Shown here: in pieces, positions 22,296 through 33,100 of the stretch
How the letters are laid out: each line of letters begins with the position of its first letter
Position numbering within the stretch: position 1 is the first letter of the stretch
DNA from: Stenocarpella maydis
Lineage: Eukaryota > Ascomycota > Sordariomycetes > Diaporthales > Diaporthaceae
DNA length: 64,000 bases
Assembly (NCBI GenBank): GCA_002270565.1
Contig: NQMI01000057.1
Span: forward strand, 1 to 64,000
Direction: 5' to 3'
Translations under genes and position numbers: made by a program
Notes under the pieces: model-generated
Told to the model about the DNA's origin: nothing
Seen by the model: only the letters and a program-made list of their open reading frames with translations
Database searches by the model: none

Positions 22296-24833
22296 TTAGT
22301 GCTCCAGCGCACCGGGCGCGCCGGCAACAGACACGGGGGCGCCCGAGACCTGTGAGAGCATTGAGTCGATCTCGCTGATGATGGCCTCGTCGGCGTTGAG
22401 GCTCTGGATCATCGCCTCCTGGGTGAAGGCGACCCAGAATGCTGGGTTGATCTGTTGGGCCTTCTTGGCGCGGTAGATCTCGCGCGCCACGCCGCGGACC
22501 TGCCCCGCGGCGTTGTCGGCCGCCTTCCACACGCCCGACAGCTTCGTCAGCGCGCCGATGCTGAGCCGGATCTGCTGCCGCAGGTCGTCCTCGTCCTGCA
22601 GGAAGTACAGCGCCCACTTGGAAAGCTGCACGATCGCGCTCATGGTGATGACGCACGTGAAGAAGTGAGTGTGGCTCGTCAGCGCCACTGGCGCCGTGAT
22701 CATCTTGGAGATGTCTGCCGCAGCCGTCACCGTGTGCCGCGTGTGTATGTTGTACGCCTCGCCCGACGGCACCGCTCGGTACGGCGCGCACGAGTTTACG
22801 CTGCGCGCTGGGGACGAGTCCAGCTGCGAGTGTGGCTGGTGGAGCATGATGGTGCATCTGTGGGGGAACATCGTGAGCCTGAGTGCCCTGAGATTTGACC
22901 CTCGTCTCGCCAAGTCAAGAGAGAAAGCAACACTGCTATAGCTGCGGGATATGGACCTACGCCGTCGTGATGAAGTGACCCTGGAACATCATCTCATCGT
23001 GAAGACAATTCTTGTCTACGGGGTCTCTCTTCCCCGGCGGTAGATGTAGCCTCCAGTTGGTAAGGTGAGCTTCCATCTTGGCGAGATTCTCATCCTCGGG
23101 GAATAGGATGGGCCCGCAGCGCATGAAGCGCCCGAGGTTCCGGATCGCGGCGACGCGGTAAGCGAACGAGGAGAATGGGCGGTCCTCGCCAGAGAATAGC
23201 TGGTCGTCAAAGTCCTCCATGTACATGGGCTGCGGAATAGTCTGCTCAAATTGTCAGCCCGGCGCCTCTCTCGACGCGTGGCCTGACGTGGATGCAAATT
23301 GTGGCTCTGGGTGTCGTTGAGCAAGTACGCGTCTACGTTTGTGCAGTGACTTACCCCCAGGAGGAACTCGGACTCCTCGCACGGAAGTCCCACGTCGGCG
23401 GTCAGGTCGTACAGAAGGAAGTTTGTGACCCTGTGCACGCCGGCGATCATGCCGTCAACAACATAGAGATCCCACCAGGTCCTGCGCCAGCTCTCCTCGA
23501 GAATGGGGTTGCCGCGGCCGTGGATGGTGGCGAACTGGCGCGTGTTCATGCCAATCTCGACGGCGATCCTCTCACAGTCGGTCAAGAGATCCCGCGCCTT
23601 ATCCTGCTGACAGCTGCCGTCTAGGGCGACGATTAGCAGCAGCAGGGCCTGGACGAGGAAGCCATCCTTTGGTGTGGCCGGGGAGTAGCTCAGCCGCAGG
23701 GCCTCATCCAGGTACGAGGCACGGGCGGGCCCGACATCCATGAACAAGGAGCCGACGTATCTCATGGCCGCCTGCAGGTGCTCCAGCTTCTGGCCGGTCT
23801 CTCGGATGTGCCGGAGGAAGTACTCCCTGGGCAGCACAAAGGGGTGCGAGGCATGGTAGTGGTAGTAGAAGGAGTCGAAGCACTTGTCGGCGATTGTGGT
23901 CACGGGCACGATTGGGGCGTGTTGCTGGACGGCACTGATCGGGGTGCCAAAGGGCGTGGTCCTGTATAGCTGTAGGTGGTTCATAGACGCCGCGGCCGAG
24001 AGAAAGGGCGAGGTCGGGTCGGAGCCGAGGCCAGCAGACGGCGTGAAGGCGACGGTGGTCATGGCAGGGGCCCCGAGAAGCATGGGACAGCTTTCGGGAC
24101 CACCTGCCGAAGTCACATCGGCGGCATCAGGGGATGAGGAGGCGTGGCGCTTGTTTGGGTTATGAGCGGTACCTCTCCGGGGGCCCTTGTAGCCCCGTCG
24201 GGAGGCGACATAGACACACTCGGACTGTGATGCCACACAGCGGGTGCAGGGGGTCTGGCCATCGCACTTGAGGTGTTTGCTACGCTGTCATCGCGGATAC
24301 CGCGTGGCTATGTGTCAGCCCGGTGAACACGACCCGACTCGAAGGTACCAAGCAGCCTCGACCCCGTGGGACAGGCTGGAGACCCGGCGGGGACAAGGAA
24401 TAGCTTGACAGTTGTAGACGAAAGGAGAAGAACAACAGGAGGGCTCAGGGGATCAGGAAAAATGGGGGGGGGGAGGACTGCTCACACATGCCAGGCAGGC
24501 AGCGGGCACAGCAGGGGCAGCAGGCTGTGAGGCCTCGTGAGCGGATGGGGTCACAGTGCCATTGGTACTGCCACTGGCATTTACACCCGCACCAGCACCA
24601 GCACCAGTGTCATTGCCCGTGCCCATGCCAGTGCCAGGGCCTATTCCTCCCGCGTGGCCGGGCGCATGGCCGTTGGTGGTCCGGTTCCCAGGCGTGTTGG
24701 TGGTGGGCGGCGAGCCGAAGAGGCTGGCCGAGTTGAGGTCGCCGACGGTGGGGGCTAGGGACAACGGAGAGTCGCCGCTCAGGCTGGACTCGGACGGTGG
24801 AGCCCCAGGCGGCGGCATGTTGTAGAGGCTCAT
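22296..24833 (-). CDS. Zn2Cys6 fungal transcription factor
   Basis: Four exons (24833-24486, 24284-23355, 23241-22961, 22857-22296) sum to 706 aa with matching phases. The first intron splits the zinc cluster after its second Cys. Joining gives ACLACRSKHLKCDGQTPCTR then CVASQSEC, a C-x2-C-x6-C-x5-C-x2-C-x6-C binuclear cluster (Cys113, 116, 123, 129, 132, 139), followed by a basic stretch RRGYKGPRRG. The acidic, Gly/Thr/Asn-rich N-terminus lies before the cluster. The middle carries the fungal-specific regulatory domain signs: CFDSFYYHYHASHPFVLPRE, SYLDEALRLSYS, RTWWDLYVVDGMIAG. The C-terminal region includes TIMLHQPHSQLDSSP. It is a nuclear DNA-binding regulator. The target genes are unknown, and neighbouring ABCG and methyltransferase genes are only positional candidates. 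Confidence 0.92.
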
Positions 24834-25128
24834 GGTTTGTTCTCTGTCCCGTGGGTCCAATCGAGAGCGACCAACGGGCTCGAGCAGGCAAGGCGGGCCC
24901 CTGATGGATCCGGGCTGCGCGGAGCTTGGGGCTGAGAGCTGCTTTGGGAGGCGACGAGCTGACCACGGGCTGGAGCGGCGCGAGCCCTGGTTTGTCGGGC
25001 AACGGTTTTCGTGGGTGGCCGGGTCCAGGGAATCGTCGGCGGCTGGCTCGGCAAGATCCCCCCCCCGGTGGCAGTGACAGCTCACGCACAGTGGCCGAGT
25101 CGTGTTGGTTGTCGTGTCTGCTTGGCTG

Positions 25129-25149
25129 TACGGAGTAGTGTACGGAGTA
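25129..25149. repeat. Paired TACGGAGTA motifs
   Basis: Two copies of TACGGAGTA three bases apart (25129-25137 and 25141-25149), in the leader region of the Zn2Cys6 gene. Similar pairs occur at 41627-41642 and 41946-41974. I do not know their role. Confidence 0.8.
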
Positions 25150-25302
25150 GGCCCCGCAGATACGTCCTCCAGGCCGTCTGCCTGCCTGCCTGTGTGTCTG
25201 TCTGATGGCGGACTCCCCCAGCAAATGACACAGGATCTCCCCTCCTCAGGCTCGAGTTATGTGGATCGACCACGGCAGCCTCGATCTTGTCGGGCACCGC
25301 AG

Positions 25303-25525
25303 ACTGGCTGGCTGACTGACTGACTGAATGACTGAATGACTGGCCGTCCAGTACAGACAGACGCAAGCTCCACGGCAAGAGTCGGACGAGGGGGAGGAGC
25401 CAACGGATGAATGAATGGATGGATGGCCTTGGATGGGTGAATGGATATCTGCGCCGTCGAGGCACGCACTGGGCACGAATCTGCGTGTGCATGCGCGCGT
25501 GCGTGTGCGTGCGTTCTGCGTTCTG
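25303..25525. repeat. Cluster of short tandem repeats
   Basis: Successive microsatellites: TGACTGACTGAATGACTGAA (25303-25343), ATGGATGAATGAATGGATGG (25403-25447) and GCGTGTGCATGCGCGCGTGC (25481-25525). They give apparent open frames on the minus strand that are composition artefacts. Confidence 0.8.
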
Positions 25526-25811
25526 GTGTGCGGTGCGGATGCGCGTCTGAGGCACTTCTCGACTGATGCTGCTTCCTGATTGACGGCGCAGAGGGTGGAA
25601 GAAGCATCATGGCCCCCGCGCGATGAGGGGCGCAGGGGCCTTGCTGAGGGGTGGACGGGTAGACAAGCTGACAGGCTGACAGGGTCGCCAGGGTGTGCAG
25701 GGTGCTTCTTTGCTTGGCAGGGTGTGTCGGGGCGAGGCTCGACTTTTCGTCTCGTGCAACAACAACAACAGAGGCGGCCCTACAGTTGGTTCACCTTGCT
25801 TGCTTGTGCTG

Positions 25812-25837
25812 CTTGCTGCTGCTGCTGCTGCTGCTGC
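25812..25837. repeat. CTG trinucleotide run
   Basis: About eight CTG units in a row between TTG and CTTCTTCTC, outside any supported coding exon. Confidence 0.85.
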
Positions 25838-27126
25838 TTCTTCTCCCTGTGCGACGCCGTTGCTGCTGCTCACACTCGACGCGTCGGATTTATAGTGGCC
25901 TGCCCCTTGACCCTTGTCGCTGTTCCGGGCACTGTGCATTAACCAGGCAGCCCAGAGTGACCAGACCAGGGCGAGCCGTGCCTCATAGAGATTCATATTC
26001 CCCGGATATCGTGACACCTCGACTCTTCATCGCCGTCTCTTGGGCAATGTACGCCACTTATGAGACTACCTCCTGATCGTCGTCTCATATATCTCCCGCC
26101 TCCTCTCACCACAAACTCCCGGTCTAGGCACCCTCAAAATAACCCTTTCGTCTTAGGAATCAACCATATATACCATGTGTCTTGCTCAGGACCCCAGACA
26201 GCCGACCGACCTCCATTGGAAAAAGGACGAGGCGACCACTCCCAGCAAATGACCTCCCACATAGTCCCCCGGTCTGCCAGTCCACCCCACAACTGCCCAG
26301 GCGCCGGGGGGGTGGGGTGATGCGGATGAGAGACACAAACTCCTTTCCCCCGGTAGGGAAAAAAGCAAAAAGAAAAGACACGAACTCGTCTCTCACTCAC
26401 CCGTAATACAAGCCTGTCACAACATGGTAACCTGCCTCCGACGACGCATAGCATCCCGCCGCCGTAGACGAGGCGGTGAATGTCCCTCCCCCCCCCTCTC
26501 CTCCACTTCCCTCTCTGTTCCCCTACGCTCCCAACTCGCTTGTCCTCCTGCCGTCCGTGGCGTCTTCCCCCGGCCTACCATATATGCCAGTGTGTCTGAG
26601 ACGGGACATAGCACAGCCGCAGCCGTATGCCGCCGGCTAAAAGACTCGCTGGCCTTGCATACGTGAGCGTCATGGTGGTTGAGACAGAGGCCTGGGGATT
26701 GCAGAATTATACAGGGGCAGAAACGCAGACAAGTCACATCCAAGACAATATCATGCTCAGACATTATGGCCTGGTCGAGCGCTGAAGGTGGTCTGCCTGC
26801 GGGCAGCGTACCCGGACCAAGGACGCAATTCTCAAGCCTCATCACATGGCGCAGCCAGAGAGCGGGTTTTTCGTCTGTATTGTCTCACAAAATGTCAAAT
26901 ATCCTACAATATCATACATACAGCCCCGTTGTGTGTGACACGTGTGTGCCTGGTCTAGTCGCATTCCAGTCAAACCACGAGCCTATCAATTCCCGACACA
27001 CCGCCGGTCCCTCCCAATCCTTCCCAGCTGCTTGGCTTTTCTTATTCTCTCTTCCATACAAAGTCCGAATTAGTCGACGGCGATCATCACCAGAGAGGCA
27101 GACGAGAAAGGCTGGAACTCACCAAC

Positions 27127-30100
27127 TCAAGCGCTGTAAATATCCTCCATCTCGACATCACCGTCCAGAACGACCGGTGGGTCTAGGAGGTAGGCCGACT
27201 CTCCGTTGTCGTCGCCGATCGGCTTATCAGCCGCCTCCTTGGTCTCCGGAGCCCCTGTCGCCCGGTCGACCTCTTTAGCCTTGTCGAATAGCGACGCATC
27301 GATCGTCCGGAGGGCCCTCAGGGATGCGAGGCTGAGGTAGTCATCGCCCATGAGACCCTGGACCTCATCGCGTGGCAGGATAGAGAATACTCGGCTCTCC
27401 CCCGGGGCCAGCTCCGGCGCTTTGGCCTTCTCGTATCGCTCAAGGAAGTCCTTGGTCGAGCAGTTGTTGAAGCGCCCCACGGCCTGGCCATCCGCCACAG
27501 CGATATCCCGCTTCAATCGCCACTCGAGTATGTCGACCTCGATGGTCTCCTCCATGACCATGTGGTAGACGTACACCGTCTTGGTCTGGCGTAAACGCAC
27601 GCAGCGGCCCAGTGCCTGCTTCATTTGGTCGTCCCATTCTCCCTGTTTCCTGCTCTCGAGCGGGGACACAAAGATGACATGGTTGGCGTTGTGCAGGTTG
27701 CTCCCTGCCGCCTGTTCCGAGCTGACCGTCTGGACAAGCACTTGGTATCTTCCCTCCTTGAATTTCTCGAGGCTGCCCGCCTCGTTCTGGTATAGCATTT
27801 CGTGCCTGACATGGCTGATATCTGCTGCAGCCAGTTCCGTATATACGTCGCTTTCAATGGCTTCATTCTGGACGAAGACCACAACTGAGTCGGAGGATTT
27901 GATGCGCCTGATAAGATTGATTAAGGCGCGGGCCTTTGGCCCATTGGTTGACCCTCCGTAAGCCACACGCGGCTCCAAGTACGAGTCGGGATCTTGCGTG
28001 ATGGCCCCGGAGAGGCTGCTTGCAGTCATGGCACGCTCGACGCTTCTGATCTTTGACAGCGGAACGCAGACGTTCTCCACCAGTCGTCGGCAATAACCAA
28101 CACCACAGACCTGGCGCTCGTCTGGACGGCCACAGATTACGTGGCCACAAATAAGCGAGACGTAGTGTGCGTCGTAGCCCTTGGCGCAGGCAGGATCGTG
28201 GCAAACCCATGTGTTCTCAAGAATATCGACCACAACTTCTTGGAGGTTACGCCTCGAATGGGCAACAATGCTGCGCTCGTGGATGGTCGTGAAGTTGTCG
28301 ATGGTTTGCATTAGGCCATCAAAGATGACTTCCATATTTCCGCCCCGGATCCTCTTCTTGCCCTTTTGAGGAAAGCTTGTGAGGCTTATGCCGCATGACT
28401 CCGGAGAGACATAGTCTTTGTCCGTTGCCGTCTTCGCCCTGTCCGCAGCCACACGGGAGATCAGGACTTCCTTCCTGTCGGTGCTCTTCGCCACCAGGCC
28501 GCGCCTGTTGCACTCCTCCTCCCAGAACATCCTCGTGTCCTTGTAGTCGACGAGCTCCTTGATGATGGCGGCAAGCTCTGCTGGGCTCGGTATCTCCATA
28601 CTCTGGAGCTCTGCCCGACGCCCTTTGTCAAGTTCCCGCAAGCGATCGAAGTTGAAACCAACAGTATCCGGTGCGGGCGATGGCGGCTCAAGCAGCCTGG
28701 AAATGGGGACAACCGTGTGCGGCTGGACTCCCGCGGAAGCATTGTAGTCGTTCTCCCAGGGAACCTTGTACGACCACTCCAGCCTCAAAAGCTCCTCTTC
28801 GGCTGCATCAAGAGCGTTGACCTCATCATAGAGGAACCACCGCCTTGAGTGAAGCGGAGTCTTGGTGAGCCAATTTCTGAAACGTTCGTAGAACTCCTTC
28901 TTGAGCTCGAAGTTTCTGCGCACCTTGTCGTTCTTGATGTCTTCCTTTTCGGGCATATGGGAGGGGATTTGCACGGGTTCTTCGCCGATCCTCATGGAAT
29001 AGAATGTATCCTTCAAGACACCTGGAAGAACTTCCAGCGGGAGACTTCGGTAACTGCCGAGCTTCTCAAGCATAGGTTCGTTCCAAATCAGCATGCGCAG
29101 GGCGGACTCAAAAGCATCCCAGCTCTGATAGTTGGAGACCTTTGCTTGGAGAACGCTCTCAACTGTGTCAGTCAAAGTCTGATAATAGCTGAGTTGGCGA
29201 TCTTCTTGCCCGTCGACCGCATCTTTCATGTTCGAGAGAGTGATGAAAACAAGCCGGTATGCGAGGAAGATCGATTTTCCGAGCAGCTCACTGCCACGAT
29301 TTTCTATGCCACGAATTTCATCTTTTGTCATTTCGAGCAACGCCTTTGCAGCTTCAAGTTCGGAATATCCGGTCAGGCCAGACTGCCTGAGGACGTCTTC
29401 CGGGGAGACTGAAGCACGAATAACGAGTGCCTCAACTGAGCGGTCATGGCCGCTATCCTTGCCTTTCCAGTCAACTCGACTCATTAAACGCCGACGAGGT
29501 TCGGCACCGACATTGTTCGCGTTGTACTGTCGGCTGCGAAGCTCAAGCTGAAGCTCGGCGTAGAACATGGACATCATCGTCGGCATGGTCAACACAATCG
29601 GCCTCTCAATTTTGGTGACACTTGTCTGCCGGTCGTTCCTTCGCATGAATTGATTCAAAAAGTCCTCACCCTTCTTGTGGCGTGTCTCTAATACCTTTGG
29701 GGAGAGGCGGCTCTGGAACAGGCTGGCAGACTCAAGATCGGAATGCGGTGCGAGCGGCTCGTGCTCGCATATTGAAGGCTGTCTTCCTTTAACCAACGGC
29801 ACCGGCCTCGCCACATGCACATTGAAAAGGCGCGCTACTCCGCAAATATCACCCAGTGTGTCAATTGGGGGTGTGCCGGAAAGCATCCACTTCGACGTCG
29901 TCGCACAGTGGGTCACAAACTCGGAAACGGGGATGTTCTCGTATGGGAATTCATCCCAGATGATGCGTGCATAGCTGAACATCTCAAAGAGTAGCAGGGG
30001 CTCCCAATCGTTGACCGCCTTCTTCGCAGACTTCGTTCCCGTTGTATGGAGCCCGGGGGGAGCGAAACTCAATAAGTCGTCGCTGTCATCAAGCTCTTCC

Positions 30101-33100
30101 TTGTTCTCCTTGATCCGATCGATCTCTTTCTGAGTTTGTCTGATCTGATTCAGGTTCTGCCGGAGGGAGTCCAGTTGCTGCCGTCTCGTAGCCTTGTCGT
30201 CTTGCTCGACAATCTGTAGAACGTCACTCAGGACCTGCCAAAAAATACTGCGAAGTTGCTTGTACCAAGCGCTGTACACTTTAGGCTGAGTTCGGACCCT
30301 GTCCAGACCATTGGTGCTGCAATACTGCGACAGCTCCGAATGGTATTTGCTGTCTAAGAATACCTTGTTACTGCAAATAACGATATCGGCCTTCCTCAGG
30401 TCAGAAACCTTAAGCTTCTGGAACGCGTTGAAGTTTTGGATCACGACGATTTTGTACTGGACTGGGTCCAGGAATCGTCTTGCCTCGTTGGCCCATTGTT
30501 GGGTCAACTGGTTGGGCACAATTACCAAAGTCGCATGGAGGTGAACGAGGCCCTTGAGATGGTCGTTCTCTTCCCGCATCTTCAGGAACTCCGTTCGGTC
30601 GGTTCCATGCTGAATATCGATCAGGCCGAGGCAAACAGCCGTCTTTCCGAAGCCCACACTATCGGCCACGATTCTACCGCGGCGAAAGATGCTTCTGTGG
30701 GCTTCGGCGTGAACGTGTATGTGCAGTCTCTCGTCGTAGATCTCGGCCACCTCGGTTTCGGTGAAAGGATCTAATCCGCTGACGGCCTCTCTGCACAGCA
30801 TCCAGTCAAGTGAATCCAGCTGCTCCGGGAACAGTGCCAATCCCTTTCGAAAGCCTGAAGGCTGCTTCGCGACATTCGGGGTACGTCGAGTGGGGGCCAA
30901 GATCTGGGGAGGGGGAAGGACAACTCGGGAGTTTTCAATCACCCCGACCTCCATATATAAGGACCCACGAGTCTCCAAACCATCCTCGTACTGCGCCGGG
31001 TGCTGGGGCAGGTAGGCGCGGGCTTGCTGAGCGAACGCGTGTCCGTTGGCGACCAGACGGATATCAACATAAGGGACGCCATCCTTCTTCAATCCAAAAG
31101 GATCAAATTTTGTTGTGACGTTGTGGTCGATGCGCAGCAGAGCCGGCTTCGCCCGCAGTTCCTGTTGATAGTTATCCTGGTCTACCGTCCTGTGTCGAGC
31201 GACCACAGGACCCGTGGCGCGCGAGCCCATGCCTTTTTCTGCCGGTGATTTGACATAAACCACTTCTGGGACCTTGGGTGCGCATTGTGCGCAGTCCGAC
31301 GAAAGCACCACCTCTTCTTGGATCACGGTAACTCTGTGGCCGGTGCCGACAAGTCCCATTTCGACCGCGGACAACGGGGCCCTGATCAATCTCGTGAGCT
31401 CCGCTAGGTCCAGCTGGTTGGTCAGGTCAAGAGTCTTGAGCGTCTCGATCACCTTGGTGGTCTCGTGCACTTTCCCGAGTACCGGGAGACACGTCGTTAG
31501 CAGGCTTTGGTACTTGTCGCACAAAAGATAGTCGGCCCCTAGGCTCTGATCACCACGCCGTCGAATGCTTGTTGGAGCTCCCTTTGGAATGTCTTTCACA
31601 CCGTCGTATTCAATGTTGGGAAAAGCTTCGATGGGTATGCCGTGCTCCTCAAAGCTCTCCCACCAGCCGTCAATAACGCATGGAGCCGATAGTTTATCTC
31701 CTTCAGCAACGAGGACGGGCCACGTTTCCACAAGTGCCTCCTTGAACTTCCGGTGGACTTGGTAGTCTTTACGCATCCGCAGCAGCCTCGGACGTATTTC
31801 CGGGTACGGGATGCGCCCCATTTCCCGGTTGATGGATGATATCACGAATGCATCCTCTATAGCCAGGCCAATCGGATTGACGTCCTTGAACAAGAAGAGC
31901 TTCTGATGGGGGCCGTAGTAAGTCCACAGCGCATTCTCCGGGTGTCCACATTCAGGATGAAATGCCCAAAAACTACCTTGAAGCTGCTTGATCGGGCGTT
32001 GGGCCTGATCAGGAAGGATCCCGAGGTCACCCACCTCCTCGAGATAGAGCCCCTGGCTCTCTTGTACACGTAGCTCCAGGGAGAAGGATACCTCGTGTTG
32101 GATCCAAAACTCCCATGATCCCGCACCAGGAAACTGGTTCAGATCTTTGGGTCCGAGAACCGCCCGGGCGATTGGCTGACAGGTGGTGAGAGTGTTGGTG
32201 AGCTTCTTCCCGGCACTTGAAAACTGGTTGAGGTGGAGGTACCAGACAATCTCTTCTCTCTCAATCATTACTCTGAGAATGAAAGTCGAGCCCGCAGTGT
32301 ATTCCAGTCGAACAGCATCGGTGATCTCGACAAACTGAAGCTGGTATGTGCTGTCGCAAAGCCCCTCGATTATGGCCTCGGCCAGTCCTCCCCGCTGGGA
32401 GTCGTCGTATGTGGATCTTAGAAGGGCATGGCTCAAACTTTGCACATATGGTTTAGTTTCGGACCGCATCCACAGGACTGGAGGGAAGTGTTTCCGGAAT
32501 TCGTATTCAGCCTGGGCATATGGCAAAGATCTCAATGTCTCCAATGTCTCTTGAGACTTCACGAGAGCATGCTCTGGGTTGCCTTTGCAGCTCTTGCAGA
32601 AGCTTTCACCACACACCGCGCAGACGTGGAGCTCGATGCTGCTGTATGGGAGGATGTGTTGGCAAACGCATCGCCGGCGAGCTCGTTCTCCCAGTGCGAG
32701 GATGTCTCGGATAACATCCTGTTGAGAGACAATGTGAGCGTACAGCTTGATATGAAGCAGCTCCTGAGGCTCATGGCTGACGTTGGGCATGCTGGTATGG
32801 AATGAATTGGGGATCTTGCCCTCTGCTTCGAAATCACCCATGTCGAACATCATGCCGAGCCAGTTGTACCCCTTGTCCTTGTCCACAAGAGCCATGGCCG
32901 AGAGTGCCGCAAGAATCACGGCGCCGACCACTGTGGTCGTCATGGCATTTCCAGCAAGGTCTTGCAGTTGGGCCTGTGTCTCAACGCTCATGTCCAAGTC
33001 CTCCACGGGGAGGCCCTGAAGCCTCAGTGATTCGTGGCCAGTGAGCGGGCGTGCGTCCAGGGTGAGCAAAGGGATAGCGTTGGGGGTAAGACAGCCAGTC

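Larger units (their letters stand above)
24834..27126. other. Long leader and intergenic region with simple repeats
   Basis: 2.3 kb between the regulator's start and the stop of the methyltransferase gene. It contains CTGACTGA/ATGA-type repeats (25303-25343), ATGGATGA repeats (25403-25447), GCGTGTGC repeats (25481-25525), a CTG run (25812-25837) and two TACGGAGTA motifs (25129-25149). Several short minus-strand frames could be upstream ORFs. No independent gene is supported. Confidence 0.5.
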
